Part shown: positions 33,830 to 41,726 of the stretch, in pieces
Layout: each line of letters begins with the position of its first letter
Position numbering within the stretch: the stretch's first letter is position 1
NCBI GenBank assembly: GCA_036845725.1
Contig: DAIUDK010000002.1
Coordinates: 46,970-110,969 of the forward strand
DNA: 64,000 nt
Reading direction: 5' to 3'
Origin: DSWT01 sp036845725
GTDB taxonomy: Bacteria; Chloroflexota; Anaerolineae; B4-G1; SLSP01
The notes under the pieces: model-generated
The model's database searches: none
What the model was told of the DNA's origin: nothing
The model's input: only the letters and a program-made list of their open reading frames with translations
Position numbers and translations under genes: made by a program

Positions 33830-34525
33830 TCACCCCTGCCGCCGCCATACGAGCAACAAGACCACGCCTACCAACAACAACCCTACACCGCCAAAGAACA
33901 GCCACGAACCGCCGCCCGGCTTGCCGTATTCCGGCGCAGTTCCAGCCGGCGCTACATCCCCGGACGATTGCGCTTCTGACGCGGGCGCGGCGGCACTTTC
34001 AGGCGTGGACGGCGCTGACCCGCCGGAAGAAACCGGCTCAGTAGAAAGCGATACGCCGCCAGCGGGCGTTTCAGACGGAGCCACAGTTGCGGGAGCCACA
34101 GTTGCGGGGGTATCCGGTGACAATGTTCCCGCCGGTACCGAAGTCATGGGCGTCTCAGCCGTGGATGACGTTGCGCTTGCGGTCGCAGTCGCTGATGGCG
34201 TCGCAGTTGCCGTCTTCGTGCCCGAAGGAGTAGGAGTCGACGTTACAGTGATTTTACCCCCCACAGGTGTCAACGTTGCAGTAGGCTCCAAAGTGGATGG
34301 GGTAGCGACTGGTGTATCAGCGGGCGGTTCTTGTGTGGGCGGAGGGTCGGTCGGTGGTTGCGTGGGCGGCGGCTCGGTCGGCGGACCAGGTGTGGATGTC
34401 ATAGTCGGAACAGTCCAGTTCTCCTGAAGCGACGGCATCGCCCATGCCACCGGCATCACAGCCAAACTGGACAGTGCCAACGTAACCAGCAGCCATCCGA
34501 TCAACATCCAATGTCGCTTATTCAT
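33830..34525 (-). CDS. Secreted Pro/Thr-rich surface protein with C-terminal membrane anchor
   Basis: The 231-residue protein starts with a signal peptide (MNKRHWMLIGWLLVTLALSS to the AWA site near residue 29). Residues 40-195 are almost only Pro, Thr, Ser, Ala and Glu. It ends with a hydrophobic helix and basic tail (WLFFGGVGLLLVGVVLLL, then VWRRQG). The pattern suggests a rod-like, probably glycosylated stalk anchored in the membrane. The same kind of end closes the peptidase-fusion protein at 43775-45301. Genes for a DUF2723 sugar transferase and a Wzt-like exporter in the same operon could modify it. No catalytic domain is seen. Confidence 0.75.
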   Translation of the reverse strand: MNKRHWMLIGWLLVTLALSSLAVMPVAWAMPSLQENWTVPTMTSTPGPPTEPPPTQPPTDPPPTQEPPADTPVATPSTLEPTATLTPVGGKITVTSTPTPSGTKTATATPSATATASATSSTAETPMTSVPAGTLSPDTPATVAPATVAPSETPAGGVSLSTEPVSSGGSAPSTPESAAAPASEAQSSGDVAPAGTAPEYGKPGGGSWLFFGGVGLLLVGVVLLLVWRRQG

Positions 34526-34528
34526 CGC

Positions 34529-36475
34529 TCATTCTCCCTGTACTATCTGATAGCAAGTGTGCACATTGCTGTCAACGCGCAGATCGACATCGTACACAAG
34601 CACCCCGGCGTCATTCGCGCTAGGAAGAGCTTGCGAAGGACATAATACCGCATTTTGGGGCATGTGCAAGATAAGGCGTGCCGGGACATCTACCAAGCCC
34701 GCCTGCTTCTGCCACAACAGATGATAAGTTAGCGTGCCATCGGTGTTTTGTTGAACAACGTCGTCTGGCAAAGTGTACGTAAAATAGACCACGGCCTGCG
34801 ACGCAGTCGGCAAGAGCAGTGCCTGTTCGAAAACAGCGTAGGCTCCCTCAGGCGCTGCCGTGACACGTGCCATTCCATCCCATGTACCCTTCCTGACGAC
34901 GAACTCCTCTGCTATCGGATGCCGGCTGGCCTCCACCAACTGCGCCCCCTCCGGGACATAAAGGCGCAAATAGGCCCAGTAACAGCGATCCATCATCTGC
35001 GTATATTCAGGGTCGTAACGCGATCCAGGGACACAGGCGATATCCACCTGGCTCGTGTGCGTGTAAGCCATCGTCATTGTCGCGCGCGGCGGCGATTGGG
35101 TGAGATCGACCTCGTAGGTGAACGCGCGGTCGAGTTTGCCGCTGGCCTTGTTGTAGCCCAGATTCGCCTCCACGACCATCGCGTAATCACCTTCCGATGC
35201 ACGCAACCCGCCATCCCATCCACGCGCCGCTAGCAACGCCCGCACATCCGCGTCGCCAAAGTACACCTGGATATGCTTTTCGTCCACAAGCTGCTTCCCG
35301 GCCTTCGCCAGTGCCAACCAATCTATGTCCCCCGCGGAGATGCGCACCATCACCGCTTCGGCAAACGGCTCCATAAACGCTTTGCGTTGCAGCCACCACT
35401 CGGCATCCATTTGCCCATCCTCAGGCGCCCATGTGCTGTAGAGTTGGTCGAGCAAGGTCGCACCGGTTACGGGGGCGTCGAATCCGGGCAAAGTCATTGG
35501 GCCGAGCGGGTCGAGCAGACGTTGTGCCGCGTATTGATCCACGGCGATGACCCCATCTACCGTAACCTCATGGCGCGGTCGATACAACTCCAGGGCTTGG
35601 CGTACCGCCGTCGGGAAATCGGGCGACCAGTTACTGTCGCGGAAGACCAGCAATTCTATCCCCATAAACTGCCGCAGCGGCTCCGGCGAAAGTGGATAAG
35701 GCTGAGTGAAATCGTCGGCGGCATAACTATCGCTAAATTCCATCTGCGCGATCTTTCCAGCTTCGACGCGCACCTCCCCCACCCCGGTGATAAATCCGCC
35801 GCCGGGCCGCAACTCACTCTCGTTGAGCACGAGTAGCAAATAGGTGCGCGGCGAGTCCAGTCCCAGCAAAGACGGTCCAATCTCCGCCAGAGCCAGCCCG
35901 TCATCCAACAGCGGCAGCAAGGCCCCCAATTGCCGCAATGGGCCTTGCAAGCGTCCCGGCAGGGCATCCACGTCGAGCGTCGCGTAAGCCGTCCTTGCGC
36001 GGGTGACGGCGGACTGTGCGCGCGGCAGGTCAGGCGCGAGCCGAGTGAAGACATCCGGCAGCATCTCCAACACCGGCTCACCGGCCTGGAACGCCACCAT
36101 AGCCGGTTCCACCGCATCCCACAACAGAACTCCGGCTTGTGTCAAGCTGTCTGCTATAGCGAGCAAAGCTGGAGCATCGCCCGCGAGTACGCCCATCTTC
36201 GGTAGCCAGCGAAACGCCGGCCCCATTCCGGCCAGCCAGCCAAGGTTGCGCCGCAACACCACCACATCGCGCCGTGTCTCGTGCAGCAGCGTCCCAAATG
36301 CAGTCGCATCCGTCGCCAGAGGATCACCCTCTAGCAATGTCTGGGCTGTCTGCAACGAGCGCAGCAACGATCCCGCCGCGACCGCGGACTGCACACCCCA
36401 AATCACCAGCAGAAGCACGCCCAGTACAACCAGGCCAAGCGCAATCTTCCTCTTATGTTGTGCAATTACGGACAT
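34529..36475 (-). CDS. DUF4012 membrane protein
   Basis: The 648-residue protein has one N-terminal helix (KIALGLVVLGVLLLVIWGVQ) and a large outside domain containing the DUF4012 core: RTYLLLVLNESELRPGGGFI and EYDPSPDFP-like SNWSPDFPTAVRQALELY, followed by VTVDGVIAVDQYAAQRLLDP. DUF4012 proteins occur near capsule and cell-wall polymer genes and are distantly like LytR-CpsA-Psr proteins; a role in attaching or handling surface polymer is inferred. ATG 36475 is chosen because GAGGGGG lies before it; it overlaps the DUF2723 gene by ten bases. Confidence 0.82.
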   Translation of the reverse strand: MSVIAQHKRKIALGLVVLGVLLLVIWGVQSAVAAGSLLRSLQTAQTLLEGDPLATDATAFGTLLHETRRDVVVLRRNLGWLAGMGPAFRWLPKMGVLAGDAPALLAIADSLTQAGVLLWDAVEPAMVAFQAGEPVLEMLPDVFTRLAPDLPRAQSAVTRARTAYATLDVDALPGRLQGPLRQLGALLPLLDDGLALAEIGPSLLGLDSPRTYLLLVLNESELRPGGGFITGVGEVRVEAGKIAQMEFSDSYAADDFTQPYPLSPEPLRQFMGIELLVFRDSNWSPDFPTAVRQALELYRPRHEVTVDGVIAVDQYAAQRLLDPLGPMTLPGFDAPVTGATLLDQLYSTWAPEDGQMDAEWWLQRKAFMEPFAEAVMVRISAGDIDWLALAKAGKQLVDEKHIQVYFGDADVRALLAARGWDGGLRASEGDYAMVVEANLGYNKASGKLDRAFTYEVDLTQSPPRATMTMAYTHTSQVDIACVPGSRYDPEYTQMMDRCYWAYLRLYVPEGAQLVEASRHPIAEEFVVRKGTWDGMARVTAAPEGAYAVFEQALLLPTASQAVVYFTYTLPDDVVQQNTDGTLTYHLLWQKQAGLVDVPARLILHMPQNAVLCPSQALPSANDAGVLVYDVDLRVDSNVHTCYQIVQGE

Positions 36476-37896
36476 ACAACATCCCCCTCCACAATCCGAC
36501 ACAGAGGCCGGTCTACCGCGAAATCTTCCGGCTCAGCGACCTCATGCCCAACCTGTGCGAATAAAAACTTCCGGTAACTCTCCTGCCACCATAAATCCCG
36601 GTCGACGACCAACACGTCAGGCCGCAAGCCCTCAGCCTCCTGCGCATACCACAACGCAAAAGTATACCGATCGCTCTGCATCGTAATCAGCACCGCGTCT
36701 GCCGGTGTGGCATCCAGGACACGATTGAACCAAACCACAGCTTCCTGATCCCGGCTCACGTCCATAGCCTGCCAGTTCCAAACAAGCAACACAAGCGGCA
36801 GGATCAACGTCACCCATGCGGGCAAGCCCTGATCAACCAGCCAGCGCAAGCCCGCGCCGAGCAAAGGCACAACCAGCGGCAGCAGCGGCAGGAGGTACAT
36901 CAACGAATCCGGCGTAGCGTAACCGACCGCAAACAGGCTCAATAAACCACCTGTTATCGCCAACCCCACCACTTCCCATCGCGAAAGTGCAAACGATCCG
37001 CGCTCGCTCCATCCTAGCCAGCCGCCGAGCAGCACCAACGCGCCACCCACCGGTGTAAATTGCCGGGCGACAAGCGCCGCCCATGCCGCCAGCCGCGCAG
37101 GCCACTCGGCCAACGGTAGCCCAAAGGCATAACCCCAATACAACCGCGCCCGCACCACGCCCCACCATCCGGCAAAGGTGCGCAAGTCACCCCACGGCTG
37201 CGGCCAACGGCCCAACAACGGCAAAAAGGCATAGGGCAGCAAACCAATACCCAGGCCCATCAGGTAGCCGGTAACAGGTAGGCGGTAGACAGGGGGATGA
37301 AACCGCAATTTGGAGATGGTGATCCTATGACCTCTTAACAAATAGACAGCCCACAGTGGCATCAGGAACACCAACGTCGGATGCACCGCCATCCCCAGTC
37401 CGCACACGATGCCCGCCAAAACCCACTGCCAATTCGCCACTTGCAACTCATAACTCATAACCCGCCATTCATGATTCGCCAACGCCGCAAAGAACGCTAC
37501 CGTCGTGTAAACCTCCGCGATGAGCGCCTGTGACCAAAACAATGGGGCAAAGGCCAACGCGAGCGCCGCCGCGAGCACAATCCATGGGGATTTCTCGTGA
37601 CGCTGTAACGTTAGCGCCGTTAGCGCCACCGTCCCTGCCGCCATCATGGCTGAAAGCAAGTTCAACCGCCATGCCGGATCACGCAACGGCAGGAATAGGA
37701 AGGTACGCGCCAGGACAAGGTAGAGGGGGAATCCAGGCGGATGCGGCATTCGTCCTGCCGCCGCCGCCGCGATAAAGTCGCCGCCGTCCGCGCCCCAATG
37801 CGCCCAGGTCAGCGATGGCGCCATCGTCAGCATATACACCAGCAGGGCGATCCCCCCAGCCACGAGAGGTATCGGCAGACGTGCCCGAGCGTTCAT
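36466..37896 (-). CDS. DUF2723 membrane glycosyltransferase (GT117/protein O-mannosyltransferase-like)
   Basis: The 476-residue protein has about eleven helices. After the first comes the DUF2723 signature in the form WGADGGDFIAAAAAGRMPHP and PGFPLYLVLARTFLF, where the acidic residues are expected to be catalytic as in GT-C enzymes. Such proteins move a sugar from a lipid carrier to proteins or lipids outside the cell. The true start ATG 37896 overlaps the upstream GT2 stop as ATGA; the frame is open further upstream only by chance. Two stretches (around 37262-37294 and 37431-37482) are encoded by short-period repeat tracts inserted in frame in loops. Confidence 0.85.
   Translation of the reverse strand: MNARARLPIPLVAGGIALLVYMLTMAPSLTWAHWGADGGDFIAAAAAGRMPHPPGFPLYLVLARTFLFLPLRDPAWRLNLLSAMMAAGTVALTALTLQRHEKSPWIVLAAALALAFAPLFWSQALIAEVYTTVAFFAALANHEWRVMSYELQVANWQWVLAGIVCGLGMAVHPTLVFLMPLWAVYLLRGHRITISKLRFHPPVYRLPVTGYLMGLGIGLLPYAFLPLLGRWPQPWGDLRTFAGWWGVVRARLYWGYAFGLPLAEWPARLAAWAALVARQFTPVGGALVLLGGWLGWSERGSFALSRWEVVGLAITGGLLSLFAVGYATPDSLMYLLPLLPLVVPLLGAGLRWLVDQGLPAWVTLILPLVLLVWNWQAMDVSRDQEAVVWFNRVLDATPADAVLITMQSDRYTFALWYAQEAEGLRPDVLVVDRDLWWQESYRKFLFAQVGHEVAEPEDFAVDRPLCRIVEGDVVCP
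37262..37294 (-). repeat. In-frame short-period tract (GGTAGNC type)
   Basis: Repeats of the GGTAGNNGGTA type (plus strand AGGTAGCCGGTAACAGGTAG) encode VYRLPVTGYL inside the DUF2723 protein. A close relative of this tract lies at 58939-58972 inside another gene. Confidence 0.5.
37431..37482 (-). repeat. In-frame short-period tract (TTATGAG type)
   Basis: On the minus strand the tract contains GGGTTATGAGTTATGAGTTG and nearby related units. It encodes WRVMSYELQVANWQW between two helices of the DUF2723 protein, a segment unlike the rest of that protein. Confidence 0.45.
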
Positions 37897-38864
37897 TTCG
37901 CCACTTGGCGCAGCAAACCGGCCGCCAGCCCCAAACCCTGCACGACTACGCGAAGCAGCGTCACGCCAGGCCAAGCTAACGCTACGGCCCGGTCGCGCCG
38001 CCAGGCCCAGCGCACGAAAGACAACGTCGTCGCCAGGAAGAGGGCGAGCAGTAGCAGGACCGCAATCCACACCAATGGCCAGAACACGGCGGCGATTGCG
38101 GCCAACCCAAGCGCCACCACCAGCGCGAACTGGGATTTCAACGTGGGATCGGTATGCGCGTCGCCGGAGATCTTGTCGGGATAACGGACGTAGAGCAACG
38201 CGCGCCAGTACCCAAAGCGCGCCTTTCGGGCGAGATAGCGCCGCAGCGTCGCCGGATGGCGGTGCCAGACCCAAGCGTTGGGCACGAAGACGAGCCAATG
38301 CCCGGCCCGCGTCAGGCGAAAGGACAAATCCACGTCCTCCGCTGCGATATACGCCGTATCGAATACGCCATGCTTCACGAACAACTCCCGCCGGTATCCT
38401 GCCGCGTAGGTGTCCACGAAATCAATACGCGGCAGTTCGGCCATCCGCTCGTAGCGGATCTCGAACTCCAGTTGCGTCAATCGGGCAATCAGAGCGGGCT
38501 GCTTTGTCCGATACGTCCCCTTTACGCCCATCACCCGGGGATCATCGAACGGCGCGAGCATTTGTGCGATCCAATCTTCCGCCGGTTCACAATCGGCGTC
38601 GGTGAACAGGATGATCTCCCCCTGCGCGACTGCGATGCCGGCATTACGCGCCGCCGCAGGTCCTCCATGCTCGACACGCAACACACAATCTGCGCCGGCT
38701 TCCTGCGCCGCCTGGGCTGTGGCATCGGCAGAACCATCGTCCACAACAATAATTTCATAGCGAGCACGGTCCACCGTCTGCCGTGACAGCGCCCGCACAC
38801 AGGCGCCGATCACGTCCTCCTCCCGATAGGCCGGCACAATCACCGAATAGTCAGGACGATCCAT
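37893..38864 (-). CDS. GT2-family glycosyltransferase with C-terminal membrane helices
   Basis: The 323-residue protein has the GT-A landmarks YSVIVPAYREEDVIGACV, IIVVDDGSADATAQAA, LFTDADCEP as metal site and YIAAEDVDLSFRLTRAGH as catalytic site. Two helices near residues 245-275 anchor it in the membrane. It probably loads a sugar on a lipid carrier, which the DUF2723 enzyme next in the operon could then use; polyprenyl-phosphate sugar synthases have this build. It overlaps the flippase-like gene upstream by 14 bases and the next gene as ATGA. Confidence 0.85.
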   Translation of the reverse strand: MDRPDYSVIVPAYREEDVIGACVRALSRQTVDRARYEIIVVDDGSADATAQAAQEAGADCVLRVEHGGPAAARNAGIAVAQGEIILFTDADCEPAEDWIAQMLAPFDDPRVMGVKGTYRTKQPALIARLTQLEFEIRYERMAELPRIDFVDTYAAGYRRELFVKHGVFDTAYIAAEDVDLSFRLTRAGHWLVFVPNAWVWHRHPATLRRYLARKARFGYWRALLYVRYPDKISGDAHTDPTLKSQFALVVALGLAAIAAVFWPLVWIAVLLLLALFLATTLSFVRWAWRRDRAVALAWPGVTLLRVVVQGLGLAAGLLRQVAK

Positions 38865-39906
38865 GCACCCTCCGCGTAATCTGCGATCCCAATGCCAGGA
38901 TACCTGCCGCGATCAATGGCGGCCCCATCACCACCAGATGCAACACCAGGCCAATCGCCAGCGCCAAATCGTATGGCACATCGAACAGGCTCAACGACAC
39001 CACGCAGATCCCCTCGTAGACGCCCAGACGCGCCGGCGTCGGCACAACGGCATTTCCGACCATCAGCGTCGCCAACAAAAAAACGGCAGCGACCGGCGAA
39101 TCGACGCCAAACGCGCGCATCACGGCCCAGTTCGAGACCGCGCCAAGCCCCCAGGTGATCACCGTCCACAAAAAGACGCGGCCTGAAGCCTGGGCGCTTT
39201 GCAGTGAATTCAATCCCTGCGCCAATCGCTGTAGACGCGGCAGCAGCGCCTTGTCCCATCCCGCCGGGAAACGCGCCAGAATGAGCGCGGCCCAGCGAAA
39301 CAGTACCTCTTGCCAGCGCAACCCGGCCCATAGCACCAGGCCACCTACCAACAAAATCCCCGCCGTGCTCCATGTCGAGTTGGAAAACCATTCAGGCAAG
39401 GGGGCGAGCGCGAGCAACAACAGACCGCACAGCAGCAGTGCCAGCAGATCCCACACTTTTTCCAGAGCCACACTCCCCAGAGCCTCCGATGCGCCCGCCA
39501 CACGCGTCACAGCCGGCTCTACGTCTCGCGCCACATCCTGCTCCATGTCCTGCGCCCCGTTACGCTCCGGACGCAGCCACATCGCACGCACCAGATCGCC
39601 GCCGCGCATCGGCAAGACCATATTCGCCACCTGCCCCACCAACAACGCCGTCAGCGCGGGCCAAAAGCGCAAGTCAGCGCGCCACAACAACGCCTGCCAG
39701 CGCCAGACCCGCGCGAAGAACGTTCCAATAATCACCAGAACGCCGACCAGAACCCAGGTGTAGTTCGCCGTCTGCAATGCGCTGAGGACCTGTCCCCAAT
39801 CCAATTCGCGGGTCAGTAGCCACACTGAAACGACCATCACGCCAAGGCTCAAAATCCAACGGAGCACTTGTGTCTGTGTTTTAAGTTTTGCCAGCCATTT
39901 GTCCAT
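38851..39906 (-). CDS. Lysylphosphatidylglycerol synthase TM-like/UPF0104 membrane protein
   Basis: The 351-residue protein has about eight helices and the family segments FFARVWRWQALL, MVLPMRGGDLVRAMWL and VPTPARLGVYEGICVVSL. This family (PF03706) includes the membrane half of MprF and many proteins of glycolipid clusters, where lipid flipping is presumed. Here it could flip the lipid-linked sugar made by the GT2 enzyme. ATG 39906 shares no base with the previous stop but lies two bases after it. A Glu/Val-rich loop at about residues 135-152 (MEQDVARDVEPAVTRVAG) is unusual. Confidence 0.82.
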   Translation of the reverse strand: MDKWLAKLKTQTQVLRWILSLGVMVVSVWLLTRELDWGQVLSALQTANYTWVLVGVLVIIGTFFARVWRWQALLWRADLRFWPALTALLVGQVANMVLPMRGGDLVRAMWLRPERNGAQDMEQDVARDVEPAVTRVAGASEALGSVALEKVWDLLALLLCGLLLLALAPLPEWFSNSTWSTAGILLVGGLVLWAGLRWQEVLFRWAALILARFPAGWDKALLPRLQRLAQGLNSLQSAQASGRVFLWTVITWGLGAVSNWAVMRAFGVDSPVAAVFLLATLMVGNAVVPTPARLGVYEGICVVSLSLFDVPYDLALAIGLVLHLVVMGPPLIAAGILALGSQITRRVHGSS

Positions 39907-39908
39907 AG

Positions 39909-41690
39909 TCAATCGCTCACGTAAGAAATCCAGGTACTTCCTAGAGGCGTCCAACTACCGTTACTACTGATCAGGTTGCCGGTTGCATAAACAGGATCGC
40001 CCAAGCTGAACCAACACCAGCGCTGTACCAATCGACCGCCATCATTCGGATCACCGAGGCCACCATCCACTGCCGTCAGGAAAAACTGCCACGTCTCGCG
40101 CAAGAACTCGGTCATCCGCTCCGGCGGAAAGCCATAATCCGCCGGCATCGGTACGCCGAACTCGGAGATAATGAGCGGCTGTCCGACGTACCCCCGCGAG
40201 GACATCCAACGGCGGAAGTCGTAGATTTGCGAGCGAAAGACGCTGAGATTTCCGGAGTCGTCGACGCCGAACAGCACGCCAGTATTGTCGGGAATGCCGG
40301 GTGGAATATCCACGCCCCAGGAGTCACGCTCTTCGTGCAGCATGTAGTTGTGGATGTGCCACGCCTGTGTCGGAAGCGCCCCGCCGAACTCAGTACGGTA
40401 AGCCTCCAGAACGAGATCGAGGTAACGCAAGCGTAACGGTGTAGGCTGGGCGATCCCCCCTGCCGCCACCACCGCCGATGGATCCCCGGCTTTGATCGCA
40501 TGGTAGGCTTCATGGTACAGCCGCGCATACGTCGTCGGCTCGACGTTGTCCTGCCAACGTACGTCCGGCTCGTTGGAAATCAGCCACGTGGAACCGGGCC
40601 GCGCCGCCGCCACCGCCGTCAACGTCCCGGCAGCGGGCCTGAGTTGACCACCGGACATGCGCACCGTGGGCATATAGGCCACGCCTGGTGGCAGCGCGGT
40701 TGAGCTGCGCGCCGCCCAATCCATCACCCAGCCCACGCGGAGCGTGCCAAGATCATACGTGGCATTGTCGCCGCTCGGCAGCGACACGCCCAACCGGAAT
40801 CGCTCATGCGCTGGGACGGTGAACCCCGAGGGTACAACTATAACGGGCGACTCTGTAGGTAAAGGCGTTTCGGTTGGCGGCAGCGTTTCCGTCGGTACAG
40901 GCGTCTCCGTGAATGTAGATGGGTCTACCGTCGGGCGCGGCGTCGCCGGCGTTCCGGCGCGACGCGTTGGCGTTGCGGTCGGTTCGAGCGTCGCCGTCGC
41001 GGTCGGCGGAGGCGTGCGCGTCGCCGTCGGCGTGGCGGTGGACGAAGCGATCGGTTCCGCCGTCCGGGTAGGAACGAGCGGCTCCGGCGTCGGCGAAGGG
41101 ATACCCGTCGGCATGCTTGTGGGTGTGGGGGGAAGCGGTGTCGCCGGACGCAATGCCGGGGCGCCTAACAGCATCAATGCTGCGCCAGCCAAGATCAGGC
41201 CAACGGCAATCACTGGCAAGGCTAAAGATTTGCGCTGCCGTGCACGGGCAGAATCAGGACGCGCGTTGTCCGGTGCAACTGCCGGGATAGGCGACTCTTC
41301 CTGCCGGCGGTGTAACGCAATCACGTTCTCACGGATCCGCGCTTTATCCGCTTCGGTGAGGAATGGTCGCGCCAGCAATCCCGTATAGACTTCCAGACTC
41401 TCCTGGCTGCGTCCTTTTTCCGCCAGATAGGCAGCCTTCATTTCAGCGACGGTATAGCGACGGCCGGGTTCCTCATAAGCGACACCTTTGTCGTACCAAT
41501 CTAACGCGGCCTGCTCTTGCCCCATCTTCTCATGGACGGTAGCCAGGTTGGCGCACATCATCGCCTTGTCGAAATCCGAGATATCGCTGGCAAGCAGCGC
41601 CTGCAATACCCTGATCGCGCCAGGATAATCTCCATCTTCCACCAATCGAGCAGCCTTGTGCGACGCTTGCAAATAATCGTTGTAGTCCAT
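39909..41690 (-). CDS. TPR protein fused to an extracellular clan-A glycoside hydrolase-like domain
   Basis: The 593-residue protein has TPR-like helices at 1-130, a membrane helix near 163-185 (LALPVIAVGLILAGAALMLL), a Pro/Thr linker to about 290 and then a domain that resembles TIM-barrel glycosidases. In it SNEPDVRW has the Asn-Glu pair of the acid/base and PLIISEFGVPMP has the nucleophile glutamate. TPRs would face the cytosol and the glycosidase the outside, so the protein spans both sides. It could trim or turn over the surface polymer while its TPRs dock cytosolic partners. It follows the C25-like gene by 36 bases, the widest gap in this operon. Confidence 0.8.
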   Translation of the reverse strand: MDYNDYLQASHKAARLVEDGDYPGAIRVLQALLASDISDFDKAMMCANLATVHEKMGQEQAALDWYDKGVAYEEPGRRYTVAEMKAAYLAEKGRSQESLEVYTGLLARPFLTEADKARIRENVIALHRRQEESPIPAVAPDNARPDSARARQRKSLALPVIAVGLILAGAALMLLGAPALRPATPLPPTPTSMPTGIPSPTPEPLVPTRTAEPIASSTATPTATRTPPPTATATLEPTATPTRRAGTPATPRPTVDPSTFTETPVPTETLPPTETPLPTESPVIVVPSGFTVPAHERFRLGVSLPSGDNATYDLGTLRVGWVMDWAARSSTALPPGVAYMPTVRMSGGQLRPAAGTLTAVAAARPGSTWLISNEPDVRWQDNVEPTTYARLYHEAYHAIKAGDPSAVVAAGGIAQPTPLRLRYLDLVLEAYRTEFGGALPTQAWHIHNYMLHEERDSWGVDIPPGIPDNTGVLFGVDDSGNLSVFRSQIYDFRRWMSSRGYVGQPLIISEFGVPMPADYGFPPERMTEFLRETWQFFLTAVDGGLGDPNDGGRLVQRWCWFSLGDPVYATGNLISSNGSWTPLGSTWISYVSD

Positions 41691-41726
41691 CAGCTATCCC
41701 TAGATGATACGTAATTCGTATCCATA

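Noticed and set aside
34331..34645. Plus-strand frames opposite the Pro/Thr-rich genes, rich in Val and Gly
   Set aside because: They are antisense translations of Pro/Thr codons and have no start signals.
37897..38298. Upstream extension of the DUF2723 protein
   Set aside because: It overlaps the GT2 gene out of frame and is Arg-rich nonsense; the family N-terminus begins at ATG 37896.
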